Assembly (NCBI GenBank): GCA_963664595.2
Contig: CAXXOK010000010.1
Span: forward strand, 62,001-126,000
DNA length: 64,000 nucleotides
Direction: 5' to 3'
Source: CAXXOK01 sp963664595
Lineage (GTDB): Bacteria; Bacillota; Clostridia; Christensenellales; Aristaeellaceae
The notes beneath the pieces are model-generated. The model did no database searches, was not told where the DNA came from, and worked only from the letters and a program-made list of their open reading frames with translations. The stretch's first letter is position 1. Each line of letters starts with the position of its first letter. This document shows positions 18,160 through 27,169 of the stretch, piece by piece. The translations under genes and the position numbers were made by a program.

Positions 18160-19086
18160 ATGAGAACAAAAAAGATGAAAACGCTCATGCTGATGAAAAA
18201 AAACATCGCAATCTATATCATGGCCATTCCCGGGCTGTTATATTTGTTCATTAATAATTATATGCCACTGCCCGGTATGGTTCTTGCTTTTAAAAATTAC
18301 AATGTCCGCAATGGTGTTTGGGGTTCGGCATGGTCAGGCCTGACGAATTTCAAGTATCTCTTTGCCACCAGTGATGCGTTTATTATTACGCGTAATACGA
18401 TTTTGTATAATCTGGCTTTCATTGTTGTCAATACGGTTGGCGCGATTGTAGTCGCAATAATTTTGTCGGAAATGAAAAGGAAGGTCAAGAATTTCTACCA
18501 ATCTGCGATTCTCCTTCCGCATTTGATATCTGCGGTTATTATCAGTTATATCGTTTTTGCCTTTTTATCTACTGAGGCCGGTTTCCTCAATAGTGTCCTG
18601 GGCAAAGTATTCGGTTTGGAGCCAATTGCCTGGTATGCGGAGAAAAAGTATTGGCCGTTTATTTTGGTGATTGTCTCGGCTTGGAAAAGTATTGGCTACC
18701 AGTGCATTATCTATTTGGCTACGCTTATGGGTTTTGACCGCACCTACTATGAGGCGGCCGATTTGGATGGGGCAACGATATGGCAGCAGATTCGTTTAAT
18801 CACCCTGCCGCTTCTTCGGCCAACGGTCATCATGCTGACGATGATGGCGATCGGCCGTATATTCTATTCTGATTTTGGACTGTTTTATCAGGTGCCCCAG
18901 AATTCCGGCGCGCTGTTTCCGGTGACCAATACCATCGACACGTATGTGTACAGAGGTCTATTGGAAGCCGGCAATATCTCAATGTCTGCAGCAGCCGGGT
19001 TTTACCAATCGATCGTCGGATTCATTCTGGTGATGGGGGCGAATCTGCTGGTTCGGAAGCTGGACAGGGACAGCGCGCTGTTCTGA
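18160..19086 (+). CDS. ABC sugar transporter permease (LplB/YteP type)
   Basis: A 308-residue inner-membrane permease with about six membrane segments. The coupling-loop signature EAADLDGATIWQQIRLITLP is near residues 198-217. The start at 18160 follows AAGAGGGG. It forms the import channel with the permease encoded at 19103. No ATPase gene is in the operon, so a shared MsmK-type ATPase encoded elsewhere is likely, as usual for this family. Confidence 0.92.
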   Translation: MRTKKMKTLMLMKKNIAIYIMAIPGLLYLFINNYMPLPGMVLAFKNYNVRNGVWGSAWSGLTNFKYLFATSDAFIITRNTILYNLAFIVVNTVGAIVVAIILSEMKRKVKNFYQSAILLPHLISAVIISYIVFAFLSTEAGFLNSVLGKVFGLEPIAWYAEKKYWPFILVIVSAWKSIGYQCIIYLATLMGFDRTYYEAADLDGATIWQQIRLITLPLLRPTVIMLTMMAIGRIFYSDFGLFYQVPQNSGALFPVTNTIDTYVYRGLLEAGNISMSAAAGFYQSIVGFILVMGANLLVRKLDRDSALF

Positions 19087-19102
19087 TGGGAGAGTTGTGA
19101 AA

Positions 19103-19996
19103 ATGAAAATCTCGGACAAAACAAGATTTCAAATCGTCGGTCATATTGTTATGATTATTCTCACCGCATGTGCAATTCTGCCGTTGCTGCTCATTCTCAT
19201 GGCCTCTCTTACGGATGATACAACTTTGATTCAAAACGGATACCAGTTTATCCCTCAGAAATTCAGCGGGGCTGCGTATGCTTATATTTTTTCTTCAAGT
19301 GATACGATATTGCGTGCCTATGGCATCTCTGTCGCATTAACGCTCTTGGGTACAGCGATATCGGTTGTTATTACAACGATGTTAGCTTATGCGCTGTCAA
19401 AAAAGAACCTGCCGGGTAAAGCTGTTCTCACTTTTGCTGTCTTTTTCACGATGCTCTTTAATGGGGGGCTGGTTCCCACCTATATGAATTATACACTTGT
19501 GTTTGGCATAAAAAACACCTTTTGGGCTCTGATGATTCCAAGTCTTTTGATGAATGCATTTAGCGTGCTTTTAGTAAAATCCTATTTTTCCACCAATATA
19601 CCTGAAGAGATCAAAGAGGCGGCGTATATAGACGGCTCAACCGAATTCCAGACATTTTTTCGTGTGTGCCTGCCGCTTGCAAAACCGATTATTGCGACCA
19701 TCGCGCTTTTTGCGGGTATCGCCTATTGGAACGATTGGAATAATGGTTACATATATCTGACAAGGCGCACGGATTTGTTTTCGATTCAGAATCTTCTGAA
19801 TCGAATGATCAAGAACATACAAGCCTTACAGCAAAATGCCAACTTGACCAGTACGGACAGCGCGATTGCGGCCATGCCGGCGGTTTCCATCCGGATGGCG
19901 ATTGCCGTGGTGGGTGTGCTGCCAATCCTCATTGTATATCCGTTTATTCAGAAGAACTTTGTCAAGGGCATTACCTTGGGCGGAGTCAAAGGCTGA
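19103..19996 (+). CDS. ABC sugar transporter permease (LplC/YtcP type)
   Basis: A 297-residue second permease. ATG 19103 lies 8 bases after GGGAGAG; the GTG at 19097 is too close to it. Six membrane segments and the coupling motif EAAYIDGSTEFQTFFRVCLP identify the family, and the C-terminus GITLGGVKG is characteristic of YtcP-type permeases. It lies 16 bases after the first permease and is co-transcribed with it. Confidence 0.92.
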   Translation: MKISDKTRFQIVGHIVMIILTACAILPLLLILMASLTDDTTLIQNGYQFIPQKFSGAAYAYIFSSSDTILRAYGISVALTLLGTAISVVITTMLAYALSKKNLPGKAVLTFAVFFTMLFNGGLVPTYMNYTLVFGIKNTFWALMIPSLLMNAFSVLLVKSYFSTNIPEEIKEAAYIDGSTEFQTFFRVCLPLAKPIIATIALFAGIAYWNDWNNGYIYLTRRTDLFSIQNLLNRMIKNIQALQQNANLTSTDSAIAAMPAVSIRMAIAVVGVLPILIVYPFIQKNFVKGITLGGVKG

Positions 19997-20062
19997 CGGT
20001 TTATTGGGTATCAAACGTCCGGGTGTTGCCTTCAAAGAAACGCATCCGGGAAGGAACAAGTG

Positions 20063-22270
20063 ATGATGAAAAAGATAGATATTCATATTCATACAACGTT
20101 ATCGACGGGGCAATGCTCGCCGCCGGAACGTATGATGGAGCATCTGGCGCAAAAAGGCGTTGTCAGCGGTATTGTCATGTGCACCGGGGAAACAGCGGTT
20201 CCCGACAATGAAGAATGCGCAAGGATTTGCACCCGGGATTCCCGCTTGCACTGGTGCTGCGGATTCGACGCGAAAGACCCGGAAACGGTGTTTGACCGGA
20301 TGGCAGCCTACAAAGAAGCCGGTGCGGTTGGCGTGGGCGAGCTGTGCATCAACGAGCGTATGGATAGCCCGATACTGTCCGCTATCTTCACCGCCGCACA
20401 GAGCATGGAAATGCCAGTACTTTTCCATATGAGCCCCGAGGTGGGGTTTGGCTACGGCATTGTGGATGAACCCGGGCTGCCGCTGCTTGAGAAAACACTG
20501 CAGGCCTATCCCCATTTGAAACTGGTGGGGCACAGCCAGCCTTTTTGGATGGAAATATCCGCTGATGCGCCCGTGGATACCGAGGGACGCAACGGCCGTG
20601 GAAGCGGGCCGGTGGCCCCCGGCGGCCGCGTTGTAAGCCTGATGCGGCACTATCCCAATCTGTATGCGGATCTCTCTGCCGGGAGCGGGTATTGCGCCAT
20701 CACGCGTGATGAAGCGTTCGGCTTGGCGTTCATATCGGAGTTTCAGGATCAGCTGCTTTTTGGCACAGACACCGTACAAGTGGACAACCCTTGGCAGGCG
20801 CCGCTGTGGCAATGGCTTGAGGAACAGCATACGCAAGGAAAAATCTCTGACGCAGTCATGCAGAAAATCTGCTTCCGCAACGCACAAAAGCTGTATGGAA
20901 TTGATCTTCCACAACCGGAGGAAGAGACCATCGTGCTGCAAACGGCATGCGGTACAATTCGCGGTCTTTGCAATGAGAACCATCATGCTTTTCTGGGTAT
21001 TCCCTATGCAACGGCAGACCGTTTTGCGTACCCGGAGATTACCACCCATTGGGAGGGCACGTTGGACGCATGCTCCTTTGGCAGCTGCTGCTGGCAGTTC
21101 CGGGCCTTCCGCGGTGAGGCCCTGGGTGAGGATCCCTTCTATTACCGGGAGTTTCGGGAAGGATTGCACTTTCACTATGGCGACGACTGCCAGAAGCTGA
21201 ACATTTGGACCCCTGCACAAGCTCCGGCGGAACGTCTGCCGGTGATTGTCTATATCCATGGAGGCGCATTTCTGGGCGGAAGCAGTAGTGAAAAACACCT
21301 GATTGAACCCAAGTGGATGCAGAACGGCGTCATTGCGGTTACGGTCAACTACCGCCTTGGGCCTTTCGGTTTTTTGTGTACGAGGGATGGACTGGAAGAG
21401 GCAGGGCATACCGGCAACTACGGCTTGTATGACCTTCTGGCTGCGCTGCAATGGATACGGGAGAATATTTCAGCGTTCGGCGGCGACCCTGCGCGCGTGA
21501 CGATTATGGGGCAGAGTGCAGGCGGCATGTGTGTGCAGCAGCTGTGCCTATCGCCCTTGGCCAGGGGTTTGTTTCGGCAGGCCGTAATGCTGTCGGGCGC
21601 CGGACTCAGCGAGACATTTAACAGCAAGGTCACAATGGAGGAAAGCCTTGCTTTTGGCGATACGGTACTGGAAGCGGCCGGATGTGAGAATTTGGCCGAA
21701 TTGCGCGGGGCCGGAGCCTGGACAATTCTCAGGGCCTTTGGCTCGGCTATGGGCAAGGCAAAACGCGGATTATCGGTAACATCCCCGGTGATCGACGGGC
21801 AGCTTATTCCCTGCTCACTTGGCGAGGCGATGGAAAAAGACCAAGTACATCACATTCCCTACATCCTGTGCTCGACCGGCGAAGATCTGTGGCAGCCGGA
21901 ACTGTATCAGGCAATTCTGCGCTGGGAGGACGCGGCCACGGCCAATGGCATTGAACCGTGCTACGCGGCCTGCTTTGCCCGCAGGCTGCCCGGAGACGAT
22001 AAAGGAGCCTTTCATACAGCCGACGTTTGGTATTGGTGCAATACCCTGGAGCGTGCCTGGAGACCCTTTGAAGCGTGGGATTATCAGCTGGCCCAACGCA
22101 TGAGCCGCTACCTGACCAACTTTGCTAAGACAGGCGATCCCAACGGAGAAGGACTTCCGCATTGGGATATTCATTCACAGGCAGGCGATCAGGTGATGGT
22201 CATGGACGATGATGAGGTAAAGCAAAAAGCGTTTTCGTTTACAACAAGGAGGAATACTGAGCATGCTTAA
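20063..22270 (+). CDS. Amidohydrolase fused to type-B carboxylesterase
   Basis: A 735-residue two-domain protein. Residues about 1-285 form an amidohydrolase_2-like metal-dependent TIM barrel (IDIHIH metal site, VLFHMSP, KLVGHSQPFW, late Asp in LLFGTDT). Residues about 290-735 form a type-B carboxylesterase (para-nitrobenzyl esterase family) with AFLGIPYA, VYIHGGAFLGG, nucleophile Ser485 in GQSAGG and a probable catalytic His in AFHTADVWYW. No signal peptide is present, so it acts in the cytosol. It overlaps the next gene by 8 bases. One polypeptide may both de-esterify and decarboxylate or hydrolyse an imported aromatic conjugate; that substrate idea is inference. The join is in frame with no intervening stop. 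Confidence 0.85.
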   Translation: MMKKIDIHIHTTLSTGQCSPPERMMEHLAQKGVVSGIVMCTGETAVPDNEECARICTRDSRLHWCCGFDAKDPETVFDRMAAYKEAGAVGVGELCINERMDSPILSAIFTAAQSMEMPVLFHMSPEVGFGYGIVDEPGLPLLEKTLQAYPHLKLVGHSQPFWMEISADAPVDTEGRNGRGSGPVAPGGRVVSLMRHYPNLYADLSAGSGYCAITRDEAFGLAFISEFQDQLLFGTDTVQVDNPWQAPLWQWLEEQHTQGKISDAVMQKICFRNAQKLYGIDLPQPEEETIVLQTACGTIRGLCNENHHAFLGIPYATADRFAYPEITTHWEGTLDACSFGSCCWQFRAFRGEALGEDPFYYREFREGLHFHYGDDCQKLNIWTPAQAPAERLPVIVYIHGGAFLGGSSSEKHLIEPKWMQNGVIAVTVNYRLGPFGFLCTRDGLEEAGHTGNYGLYDLLAALQWIRENISAFGGDPARVTIMGQSAGGMCVQQLCLSPLARGLFRQAVMLSGAGLSETFNSKVTMEESLAFGDTVLEAAGCENLAELRGAGAWTILRAFGSAMGKAKRGLSVTSPVIDGQLIPCSLGEAMEKDQVHHIPYILCSTGEDLWQPELYQAILRWEDAATANGIEPCYAACFARRLPGDDKGAFHTADVWYWCNTLERAWRPFEAWDYQLAQRMSRYLTNFAKTGDPNGEGLPHWDIHSQAGDQVMVMDDDEVKQKAFSFTTRRNTEHA

Positions 22271-24065
22271 CACTTCGCTATTGTACCCGGTGAACAATGA
22301 ATGCCGCCGCGCAATGTTGCTGGATGGCCTTTGGCGGTTTCAGTTTGATCCGAAGGGTGAGGGAGAACACAAACAATGGCATCGGGACGGATTGCCGGAT
22401 TCACTGTCAATGCCGGTTCCCGCAAGCTTTGCCGATTTCTTTACCGAAGCCTGGCAGCGGGACTACTGCGGCGACTTTTGGTATGAGACGGATGTGTTCT
22501 TGCAACAAAAACAAGATGACCAACGGATTTTCATCCGCTTTGGCAGCGTTACGCACCGCTGCTGGATTTACCTGAATGGTGTGCTGGTGTCAGCACACGA
22601 AGGTGGGTTTTTACCGGTGGTGGCAGAGGTAACCGACGTTATCGGCGCGGGTAAAAACCGTTTGTGCGTCAAAGTCAATAACGAGCTGAACGAAACCAGC
22701 CTGCCCTGCGGAGCAACGCTTGTCAATAGGGACGGCAGTAAACGGGCCATGCCGTATTTCGACTTTTTCAATTACGGTGGTATCCATCGCAGCGTATGGT
22801 TGGTACAGCATTCTTTGGTGAGCATTCAAGACTATTCCCTGTCCTATCGGCTGGACGGCAATGATGCGTTCATCGCCTATGATGTGGCAGTGGAAGGCCA
22901 AGCCGATGTCAGCGTAACCCTGATGGACCGTAACGAACAGGTCGTGGCCACCGCGCAGGGCGCCAAGGGTATCTTGCGGGTACAAAATGCTAGGCTTTGG
23001 CAGGTGCGCAACGCATATCAGTATCAGCTGAGCGTATTGCTGGTAAAGGATGGCTCCGTGGTGGACCGTTATGATGCCAAGGTCGGCATCCGTACCGTTT
23101 CCATACAGGGGAAGAATATCCTTGTTAACGGCCAACCGGTTTATTTGAAGGGCTTCGGCAAGCATGAGGATTCGGAACTCCTGGGCCGGGGCTTCCATTT
23201 TGCGGTTGCCAAGCGTGATTATGAATGCATGAAATGGATCGGCGCCAATTGCTTCCGCACCAGTCATTATCCCTATGCGGAAGAGTGGTATCAGATGGCT
23301 GATGAAGAAGGATTTTTGGTGATCGATGAGCTGCCGGGCGTTGGCATGATGCGCAGCTTTTTCAATTTCGTGGCGGCGGGGAGCGGAAAATCCTCAGGCT
23401 TTTTTGGCGATTGCGCGGATTTGGATCTTCTGCGGCAAAACCATATGGCTGCGTTGGAAGAAATGGTATACCGGGATAAAAATCATCCATCAGTCATCGC
23501 ATGGAGTATCTTCAACGAAGCCGAAACAACCACGGATGCCTCACGCGATTATTTCGCAGTACTTTTTGAAGCTGCGCGCAGCCTGGACCCGGAGCATCGC
23601 CCTGTGACCGGCGTTCTGGAGAAAACAAGCAGCCCGGATCATTGCAAATGTTATCCGCTGATGGATTTCATCTGTTTGAACCGCTACTATGGCTGGTATA
23701 TCAGCGGCGGACAGCTGGCGGAGGCGGAGGAGCAATTTGTTGAAGAAATGTCTATGTGGGGGGAGAAGGCTGCGGATGTACCCTTTGTTGTGACAGAGTT
23801 TGGCACGGATACATTGGAAAGCCTGCACAAGCTGCCCAGCGTGATGTGGACACAGGAATATCAGCAGGAGTATATGGAGATGAATTTCTCCGTATTTGAC
23901 CGTTTCGATTTTGTACAGGGCGAGCTTGCATGGTGCTTTGCTGATTTTCAAACCGGTCAGGCTATACTGCGGGTAAACGGTAACAAGAAAGGCGTATTCT
24001 CCCGCAACCGTCAGCCAAAGGCGGTTGCTTTTACAATGAGAAAACGCTGGATGAGCGAGAAATAA
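22263..24065 (+). CDS. uidA: Beta-glucuronidase, glycoside hydrolase family 2
   Basis: A 600-residue GH2 enzyme releasing D-glucuronic acid from beta-glucuronides. The order is sugar-binding jelly roll (DGLWRFQFDP start), immunoglobulin-like domain, then catalytic barrel. The acid/base is Glu419 in SIFNEAET and the nucleophile Glu512 in VTEFGTDT. The glucuronidase-specific Asn-x-Lys motif is present as Asn574/Lys576 in GNKKGVFSR, matching the E. coli enzyme with a constant offset of about 8. This motif recognises the carboxylate and separates glucuronidases from beta-galactosidases. There is no signal peptide, so substrates must be imported, presumably by the upstream ABC system. It starts inside the end of the fusion gene. 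Confidence 0.93.
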   Translation: MLNTSLLYPVNNECRRAMLLDGLWRFQFDPKGEGEHKQWHRDGLPDSLSMPVPASFADFFTEAWQRDYCGDFWYETDVFLQQKQDDQRIFIRFGSVTHRCWIYLNGVLVSAHEGGFLPVVAEVTDVIGAGKNRLCVKVNNELNETSLPCGATLVNRDGSKRAMPYFDFFNYGGIHRSVWLVQHSLVSIQDYSLSYRLDGNDAFIAYDVAVEGQADVSVTLMDRNEQVVATAQGAKGILRVQNARLWQVRNAYQYQLSVLLVKDGSVVDRYDAKVGIRTVSIQGKNILVNGQPVYLKGFGKHEDSELLGRGFHFAVAKRDYECMKWIGANCFRTSHYPYAEEWYQMADEEGFLVIDELPGVGMMRSFFNFVAAGSGKSSGFFGDCADLDLLRQNHMAALEEMVYRDKNHPSVIAWSIFNEAETTTDASRDYFAVLFEAARSLDPEHRPVTGVLEKTSSPDHCKCYPLMDFICLNRYYGWYISGGQLAEAEEQFVEEMSMWGEKAADVPFVVTEFGTDTLESLHKLPSVMWTQEYQQEYMEMNFSVFDRFDFVQGELAWCFADFQTGQAILRVNGNKKGVFSRNRQPKAVAFTMRKRWMSEK

Positions 24066-24091
24066 TCCTGATAATGAAGGAGGACAATCAC

Positions 24092-26362
24092 ATGAAAACT
24101 GCAAAGGAACTTGTCTCGGCCATGACCTTGGAGGAAAAATGTTCTATGCTATCCGGTATGGATTTCTGGCATACCCAATCCGTGGAGAGGCTCGGTATAC
24201 CTGCTGTGATGGTCTCCGATGGGCCTCACGGCTTGCGCAAGCAGGATTCGAAAGCGGATCACATAGCCCTGAACGAGAGCATCAAAGCAATTTGTTTTCC
24301 TGCGGCTTGTGCCACAGCGGCCAGCTTTGACCGTGATTTGCTCCGCAAAATTGGCGAGGCGATTGGCGATCAATGCCAGCATGAGCAGGTGGCGGTCAAT
24401 CTGGGCCCGGCCATCAATATCAAGCGCTCTCCTCTGTGCGGCCGCAACTTTGAGTATTTGAGCGAGGACCCCTATCTGGCAGGCGAGCTGGCTGTAAGCA
24501 TGGTTCAAGGCGTGCAAAGCCGCAATGTGGGTACCAGTGTCAAGCATTTTGCGGGCAATAACCAGGAGCATCGCCGTATGGCATCCGACAGCGTGATGGA
24601 TGAGCGTACGCTCCGCGAGATTTACCTGCCTGCATTCGAGGCGGCAGTCAAGCGCGGCCATGCGTGGACGCTGATGTGTTCGTACAACAAGCTCAACGGG
24701 GAGTTTGCATCGCAAAACAAGTGGCTATTGACCGACTTGCTTCGCAAGGAGTGGGGCTTTGACGGATATGTTATGAGCGACTGGGGCGCTGTAAGCGACC
24801 GCGTTAAAGGCGTGGAAGCCGGCATGGATCTGGAAATGCCCGCCAGTAACGGTGAGCGTGACCGGGCAGTTATGCGTGCCGTACAGGAGAATCGTCTGGA
24901 TGAAGCACTGGTTGACCAGGCTGTGGAACGAATTCTGGACATCAGCATACGCTACCTGAACAACGCCCTTCCTGATACCCCCTGGGATAAAGAGGCGGAT
25001 CATGATTTGGCAGGTCGTTTGGCGGCAGAATGCATGATACTGTTAAAGAATGAGGATGCAGTTTTACCCCTGCACCGTGGCGAAAAGGTTGCCCTGCTGG
25101 GCGAGTTTGCGGTAAAACCTCGATATCAGGGCAGCGGCAGCTCGCACATTAACAGCACGAAGGTAACCTCCCTTCAGGAAGCGCTGGCAGATTATCCGGA
25201 GGTCCGGTATGAGCAGGGCTACGATATCCGCCGGAACAGTGTCGATGAAGCGCTGTTGGCTAAAGCATGCGATGCGGCGAAGGCTGCCGACAAAGTGGTG
25301 ATCGTGGCCGGGTTGCCGGATAGCTTTGAAAGCGAAGGGTACGATCGGCAGCATATGCAAATGCCGGACAATCAGAATGCGCTGATTGAGGCTGTGGCGG
25401 CTGTTAATCCCAATGTTATTGTGCTTTTGTATAACGGATCCCCGGTGGAAATGCCTTGGATTCACCACGTCAAGGGCGTGCTTGAAAGCTACTTGGGCGG
25501 CCAGAATGTGGGTTGGGCAAACCGGGCTGTGCTGTATGGAGATGCCAATCCCAGCGGCCGATTGCCGGAAACCAGTCCATTGCGGCTGGAGGACACGCCC
25601 TGCTACATGACCTATGGTGGCGAGGGCAATACCGCCGTTTACAGCGAAGGTGTATTTGTTGGTTATCGCTGGTACACCAGCAAAAAGCAGCCGGTGCTGT
25701 TTCCGTTTGGCTACGGCTTGAGCTACACCACCTTTGCCTATAGCAATTTGAAGATGGACAAGACGGATATGGACGATACGCAAAGCCTTTCCGTGCAGGT
25801 GGACGTCACCAACACGGGCAGCGTGGAAGGGAAGGAAGTGGTGCAGCTGTATGTTGCGCCGCCTAAAGGAAACATCATTCGTCCGGTGCGTGAGCTGAAG
25901 GGGTTTGCAAAGGTAGCGCTGGCTCCCGGCGAAACAAAAACGGTAACCTTCACCGTGGAGAAACGTGCGTTGGCCTATTGGAACACGCAGCTGAACGACT
26001 GGCATGTGGAAAGCGGGCGGTATGCGATTCAGATTTGCCGCAACGCGAATGACATCGTGCTGGAAGAATCTGTTGCGGTGCAAAGCACCCAACCCCTTCC
26101 CCGCACCTATAGTATGGATACCATCATCATGGATCTTGACGAAAATGCAATGGAGAGGCTGCAAAAGGTATTTGCCCAATCCATGGGTATGTTTGGCGGC
26201 GACGGCAAGAAAGATGAAGGGGACGGGGACGACGAAAACGCCGTAAACGCGGAAATGGGTGCTGCTTTCATACGCAATATGCCGCTTCGCGGGATGATGT
26301 CCTTTGGAGGCATGACGACAAGTGAATTGGAGAAATTGATAGATACGATTAATGGTGACTGA
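24092..26362 (+). CDS. Cytosolic GH3 beta-glucosidase
   Basis: A 756-residue GH3 enzyme in conventional domain order. ATG 24092 lies 8 bases after AAGGAGG; the ATG at 24074 precedes that site. The barrel contains VMVSDGPHGLR, RSPLCGRNFEYLSEDP, VKHFAGNNQEHRR and nucleophile Asp230 in VMSDWGAV. The sandwich (CMILLKNEDAVLPL) and Fn3-like domain (FGYGLSYTTF) follow. The last 60-70 residues form an extra acidic and Met-rich tail (GDGKKDEGDGDDEN) beyond the usual Fn3 end. Without an export signal it should cleave imported beta-glucosides. It is the final gene of the operon. Confidence 0.92.
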   Translation: MKTAKELVSAMTLEEKCSMLSGMDFWHTQSVERLGIPAVMVSDGPHGLRKQDSKADHIALNESIKAICFPAACATAASFDRDLLRKIGEAIGDQCQHEQVAVNLGPAINIKRSPLCGRNFEYLSEDPYLAGELAVSMVQGVQSRNVGTSVKHFAGNNQEHRRMASDSVMDERTLREIYLPAFEAAVKRGHAWTLMCSYNKLNGEFASQNKWLLTDLLRKEWGFDGYVMSDWGAVSDRVKGVEAGMDLEMPASNGERDRAVMRAVQENRLDEALVDQAVERILDISIRYLNNALPDTPWDKEADHDLAGRLAAECMILLKNEDAVLPLHRGEKVALLGEFAVKPRYQGSGSSHINSTKVTSLQEALADYPEVRYEQGYDIRRNSVDEALLAKACDAAKAADKVVIVAGLPDSFESEGYDRQHMQMPDNQNALIEAVAAVNPNVIVLLYNGSPVEMPWIHHVKGVLESYLGGQNVGWANRAVLYGDANPSGRLPETSPLRLEDTPCYMTYGGEGNTAVYSEGVFVGYRWYTSKKQPVLFPFGYGLSYTTFAYSNLKMDKTDMDDTQSLSVQVDVTNTGSVEGKEVVQLYVAPPKGNIIRPVRELKGFAKVALAPGETKTVTFTVEKRALAYWNTQLNDWHVESGRYAIQICRNANDIVLEESVAVQSTQPLPRTYSMDTIIMDLDENAMERLQKVFAQSMGMFGGDGKKDEGDGDDENAVNAEMGAAFIRNMPLRGMMSFGGMTTSELEKLIDTINGD

Positions 26363-26672
26363 TAATTGAACCAGAATTGCTTGGCGGATGAAACAATGAG
26401 GGGAGAGGGTTTGTATTCGTAATATATCAAAACGGCTCATTAACAGTTGGCTGCTTTTGTTATTTACCCTAACCGATCATTACCCATATTGTGCTATTCG
26501 TGAAGGATATCAATGGTCAAGAGAGAAACTTCAAACATTTATCCTTGACTGGTAACCATAACAAAGAGGGAGCGGGGATCAAATCTCTGGCTATCAATCA
26601 TTGAAGACCGGGCAGTAAAACCACGCGAACACCTGAAAATCAGGGGAGCGGGAGTATAATCCCCAGTCAGCA
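26363..26672 (+). other. Intergenic region after the glucuronidase operon
   Basis: No gene is supported. It contains two imperfect copies of a G-rich string (GGGAGCGGG near 26569 and 26644) and a CCTGAAAATCAGG hairpin. It runs into the left hairpin of dispersed repeat A. Confidence 0.45.
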
Positions 26673-26700
26673 GAAAACCACTGGAATTCCGGTGGTTTTC
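26673..26700. terminator. Left flanking hairpin of repeat A copy 1
   Basis: A 28-base palindrome built on GAAAACCAC and GTGGTTTTC, ending in T-rich sequence. It probably terminates the glucuronidase operon. Twenty-one of its bases recur identically, in the same orientation, at 26888-26908 on the other side of the repeat. Confidence 0.75.
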
Positions 26701-26888
26701 GGCCTGTCAAAGAACCTCTTCGGGTCGTTATCGCCGCTCGCATCATAGCGCCTTGGGCGCTGTTCGCTCGCTTACCCCTTTGTTGTAACGCAAGCCGTTT
26801 GGGTTCCACCCCAATCCCCGGCAAGGGTTTCACCCCTGCACCCTGACCAGGACTTTCAGCCCTGGACCCTTCTTTTTTGACTGCCTGA
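26701..26888. repeat. Dispersed repeat A, copy 1 (188 bp)
   Basis: By eye 177 of 188 bases match copy 2 at 47938-48125. The ends are short inverted repeats (CAGxCTGTCAAA at the left, TTTTGACxGxCTGA at the right). The interior has two diverged units, AGGGTTTCACCCCTGCACCC and AGGACTTTCAGCCCTGGACC, and GC-rich palindromes. No convincing protein is encoded. Each copy lies at the 3' end of an operon inside a duplicated hairpin, so it resembles a small non-autonomous mobile element or a structured RNA cassette. Confidence 0.85.
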
Positions 26889-26919
26889 AACCACTGGAAT
26901 TCCGGTGGCTTTTCTGCTG
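26888..26919. terminator. Right flanking hairpin of repeat A copy 1
   Basis: It repeats the core of the left hairpin (CCACTGGAATTCCGGTGG) and continues CTTTTCTGCTG. The CTGCTG would complete the palindrome with the CAGCAG left of copy 1 (26668-26673). This suggests that one longer terminator was split by the element. Confidence 0.7.
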
Positions 26920-27053
26920 ATACCCTTTTCTTTTGTTGCGTTTTTGTAAGAAGCGAGGGACCATCGGCTTACCTTTATTCGTCAGATATTTGGTGTGTAC
27001 CAAATTATTAAATAGTCAGAATCCGCAAATTTCCGCTTTATAAAAGAAATTTA

Positions 27054-27081
27054 TTGAAATGCAACTGTCGGTTGCTAAATT
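27054..27081 (+). promoter_or_regulatory. Possible promoter with palindrome in the spacer
   Basis: TTGAAA (27054-27059), a 16-base spacer, then TAAATT (27076-27081). GCAACTGTCGGTTGC occupies the spacer as an inverted repeat and could be the autoregulatory site of the XRE protein encoded at 27170. Confidence 0.45.
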
Positions 27082-27169
27082 TTAAAGCCGTATTGATGGC
27101 ATGTGCTCGATAAATGGATTATGATTTACTTGCAATGCTGTGATAATAAATATTGAATGAGGGATCAAA

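Noticed and set aside
20099..21451. 450-codon minus-strand frame opposite the fusion gene
   Set aside because: Long antisense frames are expected opposite GC-rich coding sequence. The plus-strand frame contains complete amidohydrolase and esterase motifs, while the antisense product has none.
26594..26833. 79-codon minus-strand frame across repeat A copy 1
   Set aside because: The frame depends on repeat sequence; copy 2 does not keep an equivalent full frame. The conserved length with substitutions at all codon positions fits a DNA/RNA element better.
26701..26888. Repeat A as a CRISPR array or integron attC site
   Set aside because: There are only two diverged internal units, no regular spacers, no cas or integrase gene nearby, and the copies are 21 kb apart.
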